Positions 39,411-51,120 of a stretch of 64,000 nt of DNA are shown piece after piece (positions within the stretch are counted from its first letter, which is position 1; every line of letters starts with the position of its first letter). The notes below the pieces were generated by a model, which saw only the letters and a list, made by a program, of their open reading frames with translations, did not search any database and was not told the DNA's origin. The position numbers were made by a program, and so were the translations under genes. Source of the DNA: Peromyscus leucopus (lineage: Eukaryota > Chordata > Mammalia > Rodentia > Cricetidae); the NCBI RefSeq assembly GCF_004664715.2, contig NC_051067.1, positions 69,086,982-69,150,981 on the forward strand, written 5' to 3'.

Positions 39411-39587
39411 AAGTCAAAAGGACATCTAAAGAAATGCCAGCTGATGTTTACCTATGTGGCCTTTGGCATAGCCATTCCTGTGGTCATTGGTGGGCTTCAG
39501 ATTCAATCCTTGATTGGAGTTGTAAATACTAGAATTTTAATGGAGAGAGTATCAAAAATTACAAGTCCAAATATTCATAATCTATGA
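39411..39587 (+). other. Open frame behind a splice-acceptor-like site (unrecognised)
   Basis: A pyrimidine-rich tract ending ttctgtag (39410) precedes 58 open codons ending in TGA at 39585. An internal Met starts MFTYVAFGIAIPVVIGG, a hydrophobic stretch. I do not recognise the protein. Spliced from the helix exon (two bases left over) it would be read in another frame and stop after R, S, Q, K, D, I. It could be a decayed retrocopy, a cryptic exon, or chance. Confidence 0.25.
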
Positions 39588-40889
39588 AAAAAACCCAAGC
39601 AACAAAAAAAAACTTGGCGTTTTAGGAAAGCAGGAAATCAACTGAATTTGTTGGTCAGAGTAACACAGTCTTCATGCTAAACTATTTAATTTGGATCGTT
39701 ATATGTGTAACAGATTTTGCCCTGAAGTTACACTGGCATATGAAAACTTAATTTCTACTGTTATTTATAAAAATATTATCCTCGTTTTGTTTTTCCTAGG
39801 TCAAAAGGTCATTTCTTAAAGATTTTATAATGAAGTTGTTTCAAGAATATAAGACATATTTATAAAAAATAGAATTTTTTCATGATTTCAAAATGACTTC
39901 TCATTTTAACTCCCTATCTCTCATTTGTTTAAACAATCCTCAAATCATTTAAGATATTATTGGACTATGTAAAATCAGTCTGATATCAGTATAGAATAAA
40001 CCAAGCTTCAGAGTGTGTACACATGTTAGTATATTATTGTTAAGAATCTAAAACTGCTAACTAATATATTATCATTGGTATGACTACAGATAGACAAGTA
40101 AGCATTTGTGATAAAATATGAAAACCGTTTTACTGTTTAGTAGCTCTGTATTCTAATCAGTCATTCTAAAGATAACCAAGCATGGTTGGGTCGAGGTAGT
40201 CCCTGGACAGGATTTATTTTTCAGCACTTTTGACTGTCTTGTGCTTGTCATTGTAAGTCTTCCAAATAAGAAAGATGGTGTCTTAGAGCCTGTCGTATTT
40301 CTAGGTTGCATTTGTTTCACCTTGACCTAGCAATTGGGGTAGACAAATGTGCTATAAATGAATCAGAAACACTCCTATTAAGTAATGAGACTCAGGAAGG
40401 CAGAGAGGAAAAGTGAGCTATTTTGTCAGTAGTACAGTATATGGTATTATTATTATGTGTAGCGAGTACATCCAGTACCCTTGAGTAGACATCAGAATTT
40501 AACTGAGATTTATTTATGTCGCTAGAAAGTAGAGTAGGAAGGCTGAGGCTTTTTTTTTTCTTCTCAGTAGCTACTTTGTTATCCTTCCAATGAACTTATT
40601 TTTGTCTTGCAAATTTTCATTCACATGATTTCTCTTGAGAAGCATCCTTGAAGACACTCCTACAATGTCAGCAGTCTGTTTTCTGGGTTGGAATTTCAAT
40701 CACACTGATGAATCAAAGGATAGAAAGACAACAGCCCTTCTGAGGTCAGCTTACTTTCATCTTTGTGGGGAGGAAGAATCACAAAATCATAACTCTCAGA
40801 ATGTTCTCTCATGTACTATTAGCAACCATTTACTATGGACCTAATATGAGTTTAAGTATGTTAGAAGCTGAGAATATAAAAAACAAATA

Positions 40890-41100
40890 ATAGGCCTGGG
40901 GAGATCAGTGGTTGGAAATACTTGCCGTGTAAGCATGAGAACCTGAATTTAAATTTTAGCACTTAAAGAAAGGTAGTCTTGGTAACTTAGGCTTAGAATG
41001 CTCAGACTGGTGGGAAAAGGCAGATCCAAGGAGTGTGCTGGTTAGCCAGCATAGCCAAAATTGTGAGCTTTAGCTTCTGTGAGAGATCCTATCAAAAATA
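40890..41100 (+). mobile_element. B3-type SINE
   Basis: 'gcctggggagatcagtggtt', 'gagaacctgaatttaaattt', 'gtgctggttagccagcatag' and 'gagagatcctatcaaaaata' match B3, ending in the GATA tract that follows. Confidence 0.65.
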
Positions 41101-41108
41101 GATAGATG

Positions 41109-41150
<42 letters not shown>

Positions 41151-41181
41151 TAGATAGATGGATGGATAGATAGATAGATAA
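41097..41181 (+). repeat. (GATA)n-(GACA)n microsatellite
   Basis: GATA units, a GACA block, then GATA/GATG. It probably grew from the SINE tail. Confidence 0.95.
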
Positions 41182-42529
41182 AGCAAGCAAACAGAGGGCA
41201 GCAGAGGATATTGACAAGTTCTTATGTCCCCTGCCCACGTGCACGTGTGCGAGCGCACACACACACACAAACACAAGCACTATGCATGGCCTGCATACAC
41301 TATTCACAAACACTACACACACCCAAATTAAATAAGTAAATAACATTTTATACGCTAGTGAGGGAGGTATATGTAAATCAAACAATCCCAGTACTGCAAT
41401 AAATATATATCAACTGCAAAGAGCTATTTCCTAGGATGCACTGAAAAGGCATAGGAAGGCATAGTGCTCTGAAGGGGATGGCAATACGACAGGAAGTTTG
41501 ACTAAGAATTTGGTGAGGAGGTTACATCACCGAAGATGAGATGACAAAGGAGAGCATCTCAGGAAAACAGGACCTGTCTAATTACAGAAGTTACACGGAT
41601 GATCAGTGCGAGGAATTCACAGGTCAGATAGGAAAAGAAATTGCTGCAATTAACTGGGAATTATATGTGCACAGATCAATTTAGAGCAATCTACATAGAT
41701 TGCTAACTGTGTGCTGCTGCTCTGTCTATGACTCCTCTATGTTTCTTGTAAAGTAATAGTTTCAAAATAACTATAAATAAATGCTACTTTATTTTTTTTT
41801 CATTTTTTCTAGTAAGTGTTACAAACTGAAATTAGATATAGATGTAAGAACATTCTAACTAAATACATTAATAAATTTAAACTGACATACTTTTAAAGGA
41901 ATTTGAGGATATTCAGAATTAAAATAAAACTGATTTTCTCAACAGATCCCTTACTTATAGTTGTCAACTTGAAGTTAATTGTCTGCAAACTTTTCAAAGA
42001 AAGAAGTTCCTGGGTAATTGCTGAGGGAAATCACAGAGGCCGATAATTAACTTCAACATTGCAATCAGTTTTCAATCAAACAGATTGTATGACTAAAAAA
42101 ATTGAATAAGGACATTACAATGCGTTTTCATACTCAATAATTTACAGGGAAAAACACTTCATTCTGATGACAGAAAGCAACACAGTAAATGGTCTTCTCC
42201 AAGTGTGGGACTTCAAGATATCAAAAGAAGGGGAGGGAGGAGTATTTGCAGAATAGATAGCTAGCAAAAAAGCTGAATGAAGAGAAGAAGTCAGCCAGGA
42301 CAATGACCACACTGATATTTGACAACACATGCTGTAAAATAGAGCTGTTCAAACTGTGTGTGCAGAAGAACCAGCTACGATTTGGTTTTAATTCCCAAAC
42401 TATCACAGGTTAATGTCTTTATAAGGCAAATGATCATTAGAAAAATGAAATGAAAACACAAAATATTAGTAGAAATTGATATGAGATGAATGGAATATGT
42501 CTCCTTTTCTTTGAATAATGTCTTTTTTA

Positions 42530-43125
42530 AATTATATTTTTCTTTATTTTTGAGAATTCCATACAGATATATAATGAAATATGATCATATTCAGCTCCAA
42601 TATCTCCCCCTCCAACTCTCCCATTTCTCTTCATCTCCTCCAACATGTCTTCATGACCTTTAAAAAACACTGTGTCCAATTACTGATGCCCATATCAGGT
42701 CAGGGGATCATCTATGAAGCCTAGCAAACCTACAAGGAGCCATAACCTCAGAAAGAATGCGTTTCTCTCCTTCAGCAGCAATCAACTTATAATAGTGCCT
42801 CAGAAAGCACCGGGCCTAGAGAGTGCTTCCACCATTTATGCAAGAATTTTGCTCAACTTGATCTTCTTCAGGTCTTCTGCAGGTAACCCAAGGTGTTGTG
42901 AGAGGATAAGTTCAACAGCCATATCGTGTCTAGAAGATAGCATTTCACAGCACTCTTCCTCACTCTTCCACTTAGGTCTTTCTACCTCCTTTGTGATGTG
43001 CCCCAGGCATGGCAGGGAGCAGGGGTTTGAGGAAGATGTCCCATTTAAGGCTGAGCACTCAGTCTCTTTTTCTCGAGACTTTGTCTAATTATGCTACTAT
43101 GCATTAACTGTTGCTCACTAAAAAA
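42530..43125 (-). mobile_element. L1 3' UTR fragment, antisense
   Basis: 'gaattccatacagatatata', 'actgatgcccatatcaggtc', 'gcaggtaacccaaggtgttg' and 'gaagatagcatttcacagca' match the antisense of an Lx-type L1 3' UTR. The 124-residue ORF at 42714-43088 lies wholly inside it. Confidence 0.7.
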
Positions 43126-43157
43126 AAAGCTTTTCTGCCCATGATTGAAACAGCCCA

Positions 43158-43158
<1 letters not shown>

Positions 43159-43199
<41 letters not shown>
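43159..43199 (+). repeat. (GT)n microsatellite
   Basis: Uninterrupted GT run. Confidence 0.95.
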
Positions 43200-43201
<2 letters not shown>

Positions 43202-43834
43202 CTGAGACAATTTGACCATGATCCTAGAGCAAATTAATGAAAGTGAGTAATATTCCAGAATCTATGACCTCTTCAACTATGTGGGGTTTTTGTTGTTGTT
43301 GTTGTTTTCTTTTTCTTTTCTTTCTTTAAGTTTTATGAAGCAGTGCTCAAATCGAGTCAAAAAGTGGCCCAGAACAGAACAACCCAGAACAGCCATGCCA
43401 CTATTGTGCAAGTAGACACACTTATTCTAATGTGCAGAGTCCGGTGCTGTGAGACAATTGTTGTAGCATCCTGCAGTGTACTGCCCAGCACTGTGGAAGC
43501 TAATCACCCAGAAGGAAGTTTCCCACTTTGTCTGAGATTGATTTCTGCATGTCCCACAGCTAAAGTGTGTGCTGTCTTCAGCAACAGGACCTTATAATGT
43601 AGTCATGATGGAGAACCAAGAGCAATAGCAGAATTCTGGGTCCTCCATTACCACTAGGGAGAGATCCAGTGCCTTCCACTGCAGCTCCTGTTCAGTAACC
43701 CTTGCCTTCCAGGGGCACCATTATCCACCCATGGAGGTAATTACATTTAAACTCTTCTTTAATGATGTATTTTATTTAGCCTACTAACTAATAGGCTTTC
43801 TTCAACTTTTTGGATGGTATTTATAAACACATCC

Positions 43835-43838
<4 letters not shown>

Positions 43839-43880
<42 letters not shown>
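43839..43880 (+). repeat. (GT)n microsatellite
   Basis: Uninterrupted GT run. Confidence 0.95.
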
Positions 43881-43883
<3 letters not shown>

Positions 43884-44247
43884 ATGTTAAGGCCATAACT
43901 CTACTGCTGTCACATCACCAGCTCCAAACATTTACTGTTGGTTTTCTATTATCTCATAATGAAACAAAGATTAATGAAACAGAAGCTATATGTAAACTGC
44001 TCCCTGAGTTTACAGCAGATAGTTGATTAATGGGTTCTTTTCCACATAAATTGAAAAGGCCTCTGACCATGGGAAGTTAATCTTGAAGTTGTATATAAGA
44101 AAACAAATGCCACAATGTCCAATTTTTCTTAAAATTTCTTACATAAGTTGTTGACTTTTCATTGTCTAAACAATTATAAAAAAACCTCTAGGTAATAAAT
44201 AACTAATGACAGTCACAAACAAGGCAACATGTCAACCAAAGAGACTT

Positions 44248-44328
44248 ACTGTCCATGGGAGGTCAGAAAGGAAAACTGTCCATGGGAGGTCGGAAAGGAA
44301 AACTGTCCATGGGAGGTCAGAAAGGAAA
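44248..44328 (+). repeat. 27-bp minisatellite, three units
   Basis: Units at 44248-44274, 44275-44301 and 44302-44328 read actgtccatgggaggtc(a/g)g then aaaggaaa, with one difference among them. Because 27 is divisible by three, the frame stays open as a TVHGRSERK repeat in a chance ORF. Confidence 0.95.
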
Positions 44329-44919
44329 TTATGTGAAATTTCATGTAGAGCAGTACAGCTGGGAAACCCGTGTATGTTAAAAAGAGAAGATACTGTAAGG
44401 CCTGATAGGAGGGTGAATAACAAATACAGAGTAAAGTACAGAAGCCATCAGTCAGACTCTGAAGTTGGCAATGTTTCCAGCCAATGAGGAAGGCATTGAA
44501 AACAAACTGAGGAGTCTGGGATTTCTAACATATTTATAAATTAAGCAGTGCAGCAGGGTTAGCAGGTAGTTTGATAAGACATGATAAAGGGAGGATTATG
44601 GGAGTGGGTTAGGGGGAAATGGGTACGTCAATCATGAACAGTGAGATTTTATTTGCTGTTTAAATGCTGTGGAGCTCATATGCAAGAATAACCGTGAGAC
44701 CCTTTCTGAGCTCTACTAACATCACCCGACTCAGAGATTCTGGTTCACAACCACCCTGGGAATCATACTTAGGAACCAACACCAAAGGCAAGAAAGAATT
44801 TTACATTTACATAATCTTCCCCCCATAATACTAACATCATGATGTGTCTTCTGAGCTTTATACACACCTGTCACCTCTAAATAATTATTAGTACAAATGA
44901 ACTTTTTCTGTTTTTTCCT

Positions 44920-45985
44920 TTTTTAATGTTAAAAATGTTTATTAAAAACCCTATATTAATCAATACAAGTGAATTATAGATTATAAAATAATTCAACACT
45001 GATATGTGTATCTGACTTTTTTCTATTTTGTCCATTCTTGATTTTTTTTTTAAGATTTTTTTACCCTTTCAAATGTTATTGAGGACTCCCAAGAGCTTTC
45101 ATTAACGTGGTTTATATTTACCAAAATGTGCTATAGTAGAAATTAAAACTAAGAAATACTTGACTATATTTTATTTACTTTAACAATATCTTATATACTA
45201 CCAAAAGAAGCATTAAAACGTACAGTATAATATATGATGTATAGATAAAAACAGCAGCATTTTCTGAGAACTGAATTTTAAACACTGTGTAGCTTTAAAT
45301 TATCACATTCATAGAGGGAAAAGATGAGAAAAAATATTCTCAGAAGATATAGCTTAGCAAAAATCTACTGAAAAGCTAGTGATATAGTCCCGCACTTGTA
45401 ATTACAGCACTCAGGAATCTGAGAAAGGAAGATGATGGTGAGTTTGAGGCCAAGCTTGACTACATGGAAAATTCACATTTTTCTGTCAGTCATTCTTTCA
45501 AAATAAGCATTGTTCTGCAAAAATAAGTTGTTAGTTTAGCATGCAACTCAATCTTACAATTCCTTCCCAAGATGTAACATATGCCTGTATTCTGTACTTG
45601 CATATTTCCCTTCCATGTGCCTATCATACATATTTTCAACAACATAGCAAGGCATGTAGCTAAGAGTTGAGAGTTAATATGATTAATAATAGTTACTGCT
45701 TTATTAAAATCAAGATGACTTCTTAAAAATTATCACATGCTTGTGGTGGTAAGAAAAGAATGTACATTTCCATACCATGGCCCTGAGCAGTGCTTAGAGA
45801 TGGTCAGGGTATCTATCCATTACAGTCACTGTTAGTGAAAAAAAAAACAATAAAAAGTCTGTCATAATAAAAAATAATAATAAATTACCCTTGTATTCTG
45901 TCATTACTGTGGAAGTAGTTTTGAATTGAGAGATCACTGGAAGGGGTCTTCAGACACAGTGCTTCGTAGACCATATTTAAGAAAT
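44920..45985. mobile_element. Possible old hAT-like DNA transposon remnant
   Basis: 'gttattgaggactcccaaga', 'gagctttcattaacgtggtt' and, at the far end, 'gggtcttcagacacagtgct' with 'cgtagaccatatttaaga' resemble the two ends of an old mammalian DNA transposon. A B1-like SINE sits between them. Weak. Confidence 0.3.
45373..45480 (+). mobile_element. Diverged B1/B4-like SINE
   Basis: 'gcacttgtaattacagcact', 'tctgagaaaggaagatgatg' and 'gagtttgaggccaagcttga' follow the B1 order. Confidence 0.6.
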
Positions 45986-47074
45986 TTTGCTTAATTTGTC
46001 TAAATATTTTTAAAGTATTGACAGGGCTATACAATGCTGTCATCATTTAATCAAGCTTGTATTGTTAGATGTGGGAGTTGCAGCTAATATTTTGATAACT
46101 TGTGATGACACCTTTCTTCATAAATCTTTATCTCCCCCTCAAATTATCATCTAAATACTATCCTCTAGTAATTTTACCTGGTCAGGAAATATTTAAGGTG
46201 TGCTTTTAAATTCATGTCCATGGGAAGTCCCCTGCCCTGCATCTGGTTTAAGTTAGGTGTCTGTGAATTCGCTAACACTGCACTTGAGAAGTAGAGTGAT
46301 GACCAAGCTCTCACTGACAGCCCCACTTTACTCAAGGTTCGGTTACAGGAACTCGGGTCAGCTGTATGCTTATAATTGCATCCATATTCCTGGGCATGTT
46401 CCCATGAAAGTGCTCCATCGTGGCTAGCTTACTTTTAAGCAGTCACAGGTTTTGTGGTCAACATATTAATTTCCTGCATGAAAAGATGAGAGAGAAGCAT
46501 GGCAGCTGCTATCTCATTTGAGCAAGTTCAGCAAAATTTGGTGTCTTAGTGTGTTTTTGGTTCCATGACCCTAGTGATGAATCTTTTCCTTTCCATATTT
46601 TGGCATTTCTAGTTGTTTTTGCAAATCTAGCTCACTCTGAACTACTTCTAACAAATGTTTTGCCTTAAGAACTTGGAAATGAAAACGTCTAGCTCATTGA
46701 TATTTCCCCCCATTTATCTCTGTGTTTTCAAACTGGCCCTCTTCCTTCCCTTCTCTTCTGTGTAGTCTAGCTTTACTCCTCCCATTTCTGCCCTTCCCTC
46801 TTTCCCTTTCTCTCCAACTCTCTCTCTTTTCACTTTCTTCTTTCTCACACAGGTTATTTCTTTAAAGAAAAAAAAACCACTGTATTTCCAAATAATTGAT
46901 ATTGGATTATTTCATTCTCCTCCTAACCCTTTCTCATTTTCCTTTATCCAATCTCAGATCACTAGATCTTTTATAGATCAGTGAGAAAATGTATCTCTAC
47001 TAGATTCTATTCTTTTTTTTAATATCTTAGTGCATCATGCAATTTTATTCTATCTTTGGAATTGCATTTTTGAT

Positions 47075-47395
47075 ATTGACTTTGTTTTACCTTTGAGTGT
47101 ATATGTATATATGTGTGAATGCCAGTGCACATACACCACAGCATGTATGTGGATGTCAGAGGACAACCTTGCATATGGTCTTCACTTTCTAACATACTTG
47201 AGTCAAGGTCTCTTATTGTTCACCACTGCTTATACCAGCCTCTTGGTATCCTGTCTCTGCCTCCTGTCTCATAATAGGAGTGTTCTGATTACAGTGAAGT
47301 ACCACATCCAGCTTTACGTGCATTCTGAGGATTTGAACTCAGGTCCTCATACTTTCTATCCAGCACAAGCACTGAGACATTGCTCCAGCCCCTGA
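47075..47395 (-). mobile_element. B3 SINE with B1-like insert, antisense
   Basis: 'gtggatgtcagaggacaacc', 'gatttgaactcaggtcctca' and 'ctgagacattgctccagccc' are antisense B3. The middle holds B1-like antisense text. The 121-residue ORF at 47030-47395 is repeat-derived. Confidence 0.75.
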
Positions 47396-48389
47396 TATTT
47401 AGTTTTTAAATATATACAAACATGAACAGATGAAAATGTCTCCTGAATTAACTTTTCTCTGTCCCTTCCAAGCTTCCAGACCTCTAAAGAACCTCCTCTC
47501 ATCCTTTGTCAAATGTTTTTTTCTGCATAGCTTTTTACCTAAACGTATCTTGGCATAGTCTCAGCATTGTAGTTTCAAAGACATTAAAGCACTGTGCCAC
47601 ACCTCCTGCTGCCTTCTTAAAATAATGTTTTGAACTTGTTGCTCATTTGTGCTAGACGACAGTAGCAGATTTCACATGTAAATGCCGCTTGTGCTTCTGA
47701 GTACCTGGCTTGTTTCCCTTTGAAAGTGTGGCTGTGGAACTGACGGTCCTGCTTACATCTGACTTCTAGCATCTTCATGACCTGCTCCTGTCACACGGTG
47801 AATAAATATATGATCTCATTCCCATGTGCTATTTCATTCCTTCCGGTTCTTTCCACTTTCTCCCACTGTCCATATATTTGTACTATGCAGAAAAGAAGGT
47901 AATTTAAAAAAAAAAAGTGTCAAAAGAAGAAAAAAATAATAAAGAGAATAGTTTTCAATCATTGTCAGGTATCAATGTGTAGTAGGCACTGGTAACAAGT
48001 GCATCTAAGAAAGTTTAGCATATCTACAAAAAGCCCTCTAAAGAGAAATTCTAGAGGGATGAACCATGCACTGATCAACACTGTAAGAGAATTTACTCTT
48101 GTAGAGAATTTAACATATGCTGTATGATTTATAAGCATTGGATGCATTTCATTAAGTGAAAAGAAATAATAATAATAAAAAAATACCATAGTCAGCACCA
48201 TCATCCCAGCATCCCCCTTCCACCTGGGAACTAACAGCATTCATGTCTGGGAACTTGAAATATTATCTGGATTCTCAGAAACAATATATAGAAGTTATCT
48301 TATTAATGGAAGCCAGTTCTACCACACTATGTACACAGGCAATATCTTTTAATAGAAAAATCACTATGGTAATTGCTTCAAATTATTTT

Positions 48390-48830
48390 CATGTCTGCAC
48401 TGCAAGTATATCAATTCCTGAAAGTATGATTCTCCTTGTTCACTGCTGGCAAAATATAAACTTGTGCAGTCACTATGTAAGTCAGCATGGAGAGTCTCCA
48501 GAAAACTAAACAGAGAACCATCATGTGACACAACTATATAAGTCATGATTATGTGTCAAATGCCTGTAAATCATCATCCCACAGAGATAATTCTTATCTG
48601 TGTTTAGAGCTGTACTATTCATTGTATCCAGGAACTAGAACCAGCCTAGATGTCCATCAATAGATAACTAGATAAAGAAAATGTGGTTAATATGTACAAT
48701 GGAATCTTATGCATCCATAAAGAAAAATGAAACCATGACATTTGCAGGAAAATAGATGAAACTAAAAACCATTAAGTCAAATGAAACAAGGCAGCCTAAT
48801 GTTTTCTATTATATGAAAAGCCTCGATTTA

Positions 48831-48890
<60 letters not shown>

Positions 48891-49145
48891 TGTTTATATA
48901 TGTGTTTGTAGATCACAAAATGAGACAGGGAATCATAAGGGGAAATGAGTATCTTAATGGAAATGGGAAGGAGAGGGCAACGGAAATGTAATAGGAAACA
49001 AGGGGAGGTAACCAACTAGATGGAGAGAGAGATAGGGGAGATGGAAAGGGGAAGATGAGATCAAAGTATAAAAGCATATTTACAAAGATGCCTGAATGAC
49101 CCTCATTACTTACATGTTAACCTAAAAATAAATTAAAGATTGAAA
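48390..49145 (+). mobile_element. L1 ORF2 end and 3' UTR, sense
   Basis: 'gtttagagctgtactattca', 'cctagatgtccatcaataga', 'atgcatccataaagaaaaat' and 'gcaggaaaatagatgaaact' are L1 ORF2 3' text, followed by a GT microsatellite and a purine-rich 3' UTR ending 'ctaaaaataaattaaag'. Confidence 0.8.
48833..48888 (+). repeat. (GT)n microsatellite
   Basis: Long uninterrupted GT run within the L1 3' end. Confidence 0.95.
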
Positions 49146-49334
49146 TGAATAACAAGAAAGTATGGTTCTGCATGCTTTCAGGAGGACAGGGAAAGTCTGG
49201 TAATAATGTCTCCTTGGAGATTAACAGAAAAGACCATCCATGTTCCTGAAATGCTGTTCCCTTTTGTTTTAAATTTTATACTGACATTTTGAGCTAGGTT
49301 CTCCCTAACCATCTTCTAAACCTGCTTTCAGGAG

Positions 49335-49655
49335 ATGCACTCCTGCATATATCTCTGTGTGTGCATATGTCTCTGTGTGCATGTCAGTGCATGCATGAAT
49401 GCACATGGAGGCCACAGAAGACCATTCACATCTTTCTTTCCTTTGGAGTCAGGTTCCTTCATTGCATGGAACTCATCAAGTTGCCTAAGATGGTTGTTCT
49501 GTTAGCTCAGGAATCCACTTGGCTCTACCTCCCCTGCTCTGGGATTATAAGCATCTACATAAGCCCTTATCACATGCATTGTAGGAACTGAATTCAGGTT
49601 CTCATATTTACGTGACAAGCTTTTTTCCAACTAAGCTGTCTTCCTAGCCCCTAAG
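49335..49655 (-). mobile_element. B3 SINE, antisense
   Basis: 'gcacatggaggccacagaag', 'ctctgggattataagcatct', 'aactgaattcaggttctcat' and 'ctaagctgtcttcctagccc' match antisense B3. Confidence 0.75.
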
Positions 49656-50324
49656 TGTATTTTTAATGTAAATATATTATGACATCTTTGCTTAAATGGA
49701 ATAGTAAAAGGGCTAGGTGTTCAGTGGGTTTGACCTAGAAGTCAGTCCGTTTTCACCAGCATGTAAAATGGCAGACAGATGAAATGAGACAACCAAGGCT
49801 AACAAAGATATTAAGCCACATCTGATAAAAGTGGCAATTATGTATATAAATTTTATAAGTGAGACTCTTGCTAATCATAAAGGTAATTAAACAAATTATG
49901 AAAGTACAACAGTGTATCAAATATTAATTGATAAATTTACAGTGCGTGAGGGTTTAACTGGCCTTTTCCTATCACTCCTGCCCAGTCACCTGCCAAAAGC
50001 CAGTCTTCAATACTTAGAGTGACAGTTGTGTCACTGTCTCCTTTCTGTTCCTTTCAGCCTGGTCAAAGATTTATTTATTTGATACCCTAATGTTTTATCA
50101 TAGCAGGATAATTTCTCCAAAGCACCAGCAATTAGTTGTGCATTACTGCTTAATGATTATGGAGTTTCTATTTGGAGTGATGAAAACATTTTGGAGACAG
50201 ATAATACTGACAGTCGCATAACATTAGGAATGTAATTGATAAGAGTGAAGTGTACAATTCAAATTGGTTACATTGGCAAATTTATGTTAGCTACATTGAC
50301 CATAATCTTATGGTAGTATGTAGA

Positions 50325-50741
50325 TGTAACCAACAGTCTTATTAAATAAGAAACACAGAAACAATGTAAAAGAGAAAGCCGAGAGGTCAGAGCTCAGAGC
50401 TAAAATCTCACCCTTCCTCCTGCGGTGTCCCAGCTTCCCGAAAGAGACCTATATCCTGTCTGTTCATCTTTTTATAGTATTTTGTTCTGCCTTCTCATTG
50501 GTTGTAAACCCAAACACGTGATTGCCTCGTCACTGTCTTGAATGTACAGCCCCCTAGGTCTTAAAGGCATATGTCTCCAATGCTGGCTGTATCCCTGAAC
50601 ACACAGAGACCTATGGGATTAAAGGCGTGTGTCACCACCGCCACACTCTTGCTATGGCTCTAATAGCTCTGACCCCCGGGCAACTTTATTTATTAACATA
50701 CAATCAAAATCACATTTCAGTACAATTAGATTACCACCACA
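50325..50741 (-). mobile_element. Solo LTR, minus strand, related family
   Basis: Plus-strand ends are tgtaaccaacagtcttatta and attaccaccaca, giving TGTGGTGG…ACA on the minus strand, as in the LTRs at 35797 and 57841. It contains 'gggattaaaggcgtgtgtca' and a CCAAT-type 'ctcattggttg'. No clear target duplication. Confidence 0.65.
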
Positions 50742-50824
50742 TTAGTAACTAAAATTTAATACAAATTAATATTATCGTATGACATTGAAGCGTGTGTATA
50801 TTTTATACATATGATTGTGTGAAT

Positions 50825-51120
50825 CGGGGACTAGAAAAATGGCTCAGTGGGTAAATGCTTACTGATCAAGGATAAAGATTTATATTCAGATCCCCAGAAC
50901 CCATGTAAAGCCAGGCATGTGTAGTAGCCTATGTCTGCAATCCCAGCATTCATACAGTGAAATTAGAGGTGGAACAGGAGAATCCCTAAAGCTGTGTGCC
51001 AGCTAGCCTAGTTTACACAACAGTGAATAACAGACTCTCTTAGACATACATGAGCACCTACATTTACATAAGTGAACATATATATACATATGTATTCCCC
51101 CACACACAGACACAAAGATT
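50825..51120 (+). mobile_element. B3-type SINE
   Basis: 'gaaaaatggctcagtgggta', 'cagatccccagaacccatgt' and 'aatcccagcattcatacagt', ending in a long CA/AT-rich tail. Confidence 0.7.

Noticed and set aside
42714..43088. 124-codon ORF, plus strand
   Set aside because: It lies entirely inside an antisense L1 3' UTR fragment.
44206..44487. 93-codon ORF with TVHGRSERK repeats as a small repeat protein
   Set aside because: The repeat is a minisatellite. The rest of the ORF has no coding features.
47030..47395. 121-codon ORF, plus strand
   Set aside because: It runs through an antisense B3/B1 composite.
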